A stretch of 64,000 nt of DNA from positions 43,046 through 107,045 of the forward strand of contig JAURVB010013320.1 of assembly GCA_033002965.1 (NCBI GenBank), written 5' to 3'. This document shows, piece after piece, positions 63,440 through 64,000 of the stretch; position 1 is the first letter of the stretch; each line of letters starts with the position of its first letter. The DNA is from Piper betle. Taxonomy: Eukaryota > Streptophyta > Magnoliopsida > Piperales > Piperaceae. A program made the position numbers and the translations under genes. Below the pieces are notes generated by a model. The model worked only from the letters and a program-made list of their open reading frames with translations. It did no database searches and was not told the DNA's origin.

Positions 63440-64000
63440 TGTAAAGACCCGGAAAAAAATAAAAATAAATAAATAAATATATATATATAAATAATAATAA
63501 TAATAACGTTCGACGCGGGGGAATCAAATGTGGGGAAAAAAATTTTGTTAGCTAGTTAGGTATGAATTACCCGGTTAATTGAGAAGTAATTTCTAACCGG
63601 ACGATTGTACTTGAGTCGGTCAAGTTGACCACATTATTTATCCATCTAACCATTTAAGCGAATCATAACATGTACCCATTTAAGAGGTTAAGTGAAATGG
63701 TTAAGTGAACCGTATTGATTACCCAGTTACCCGATTAAAGGAATTGCGGTGAAAGGGTGTTTCCACAAACCCTAGCCATCATTTCATTCTTTGTAAAAGG
63801 AGTAGGGGAGGGTGTCTTCTACATCTTTCTCCTCCTTGGACAGATGCTGGCTTTCCTCCTTTGCTCGGGTAATTCCTTTTCCTTTCTTTTCTTTTGTTGC
63901 ATGCATACACATGTTCCATAAATCATAAACATGTTAAACGTAAGAATCAAATGAGAAATCAACAAGGGAAGAAGAAAACCAGGAGGACGTCCTGCTATTT
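63440..64000 (+). mobile_element. LTR Y3, partial (right end outside window)
   Basis: TGTAAAGACCCGG begins a copy of the Y LTR matching 8599-9170. It is inserted in the Z2 3' LTR immediately after 'gcagctgcga'. Whether it is a solo LTR or a full element, and its TSD, cannot be seen. The TATA equivalent is degenerate (TTTGTAAAAG near 63790). Confidence 0.88.

Overview
This is a plant nuclear window, almost certainly from an angiosperm with a large, repeat-rich genome. The evidence is one spliced plant-specific gene with GT-AG introns, one plant 12-oxophytodienoate reductase (OPR) pseudogene, and about 50 kb of nested Ty3/gypsy LTR retrotransposons. The species cannot be told from the sequence. 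I label the LTR families X, W, V (probably related), Y and Z (Tekay/Del-like chromoviruses) and R (a Galadriel-like chromovirus). These labels are mine, and the boundaries come from TG...CA ends, target-site duplications (TSDs), primer-binding sites (PBS) and copy-to-copy comparison by eye.

Layout. 1-8102: LTR X1 (partial) followed by LTR X2, which is split by solo LTR Z1 (3325-6299, TSD CAGCC). 8103-8598 and 16416-17210: older sequence split by element Y1 (8599-16415), whose gag-pol is decayed and whose 3' LTR is mostly deleted. 17211-22987: reverse-strand LTR X3 split by solo LTR Y2 (19255-21884). 22988-26389: unidentified, probably decayed repeat. 26390-32031: truncated LTRs W3, X4 (reverse) and V1. 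32032-36900: a gene island with one four-exon gene for a secreted plant protein of unknown function (DUF7705-like), broken by a 1-nt frameshift.

36901-50043: a reverse-strand OPR pseudogene whose fourth exon is split by the 11.5-kb element R (37791-49258). R has a 1521-codon gag-pol with a single internal stop, and its 3' LTR is itself split by solo LTR W1 (44905-47861). 50044-51406: AT-rich intergenic DNA. 51407-52663: reverse LTR fragment V2 and neighbouring repeat. 52664-63439: element Z2, whose 5' LTR is split by solo LTR W2 (55116-58269, TSD GACCA), whose reverse transcriptase is deleted, and whose 3' LTR lacks its promoter segment and is interrupted at 63440 by a Y-family LTR (Y3) running off the window.

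The window is therefore a record of layered insertions around two former low-copy genes. I found no new multi-gene system. The observations most worth following are the exon-interrupting R insertion without a matching TSD, the frameshift in the otherwise intact gene, and a shared architecture inside the Y and Z LTRs: promoter, donor-like site, GC-rich block, conserved 24-nt hairpin, acceptor-like site, and then a tandem-repeat array that differs in sequence even between copies of one family.
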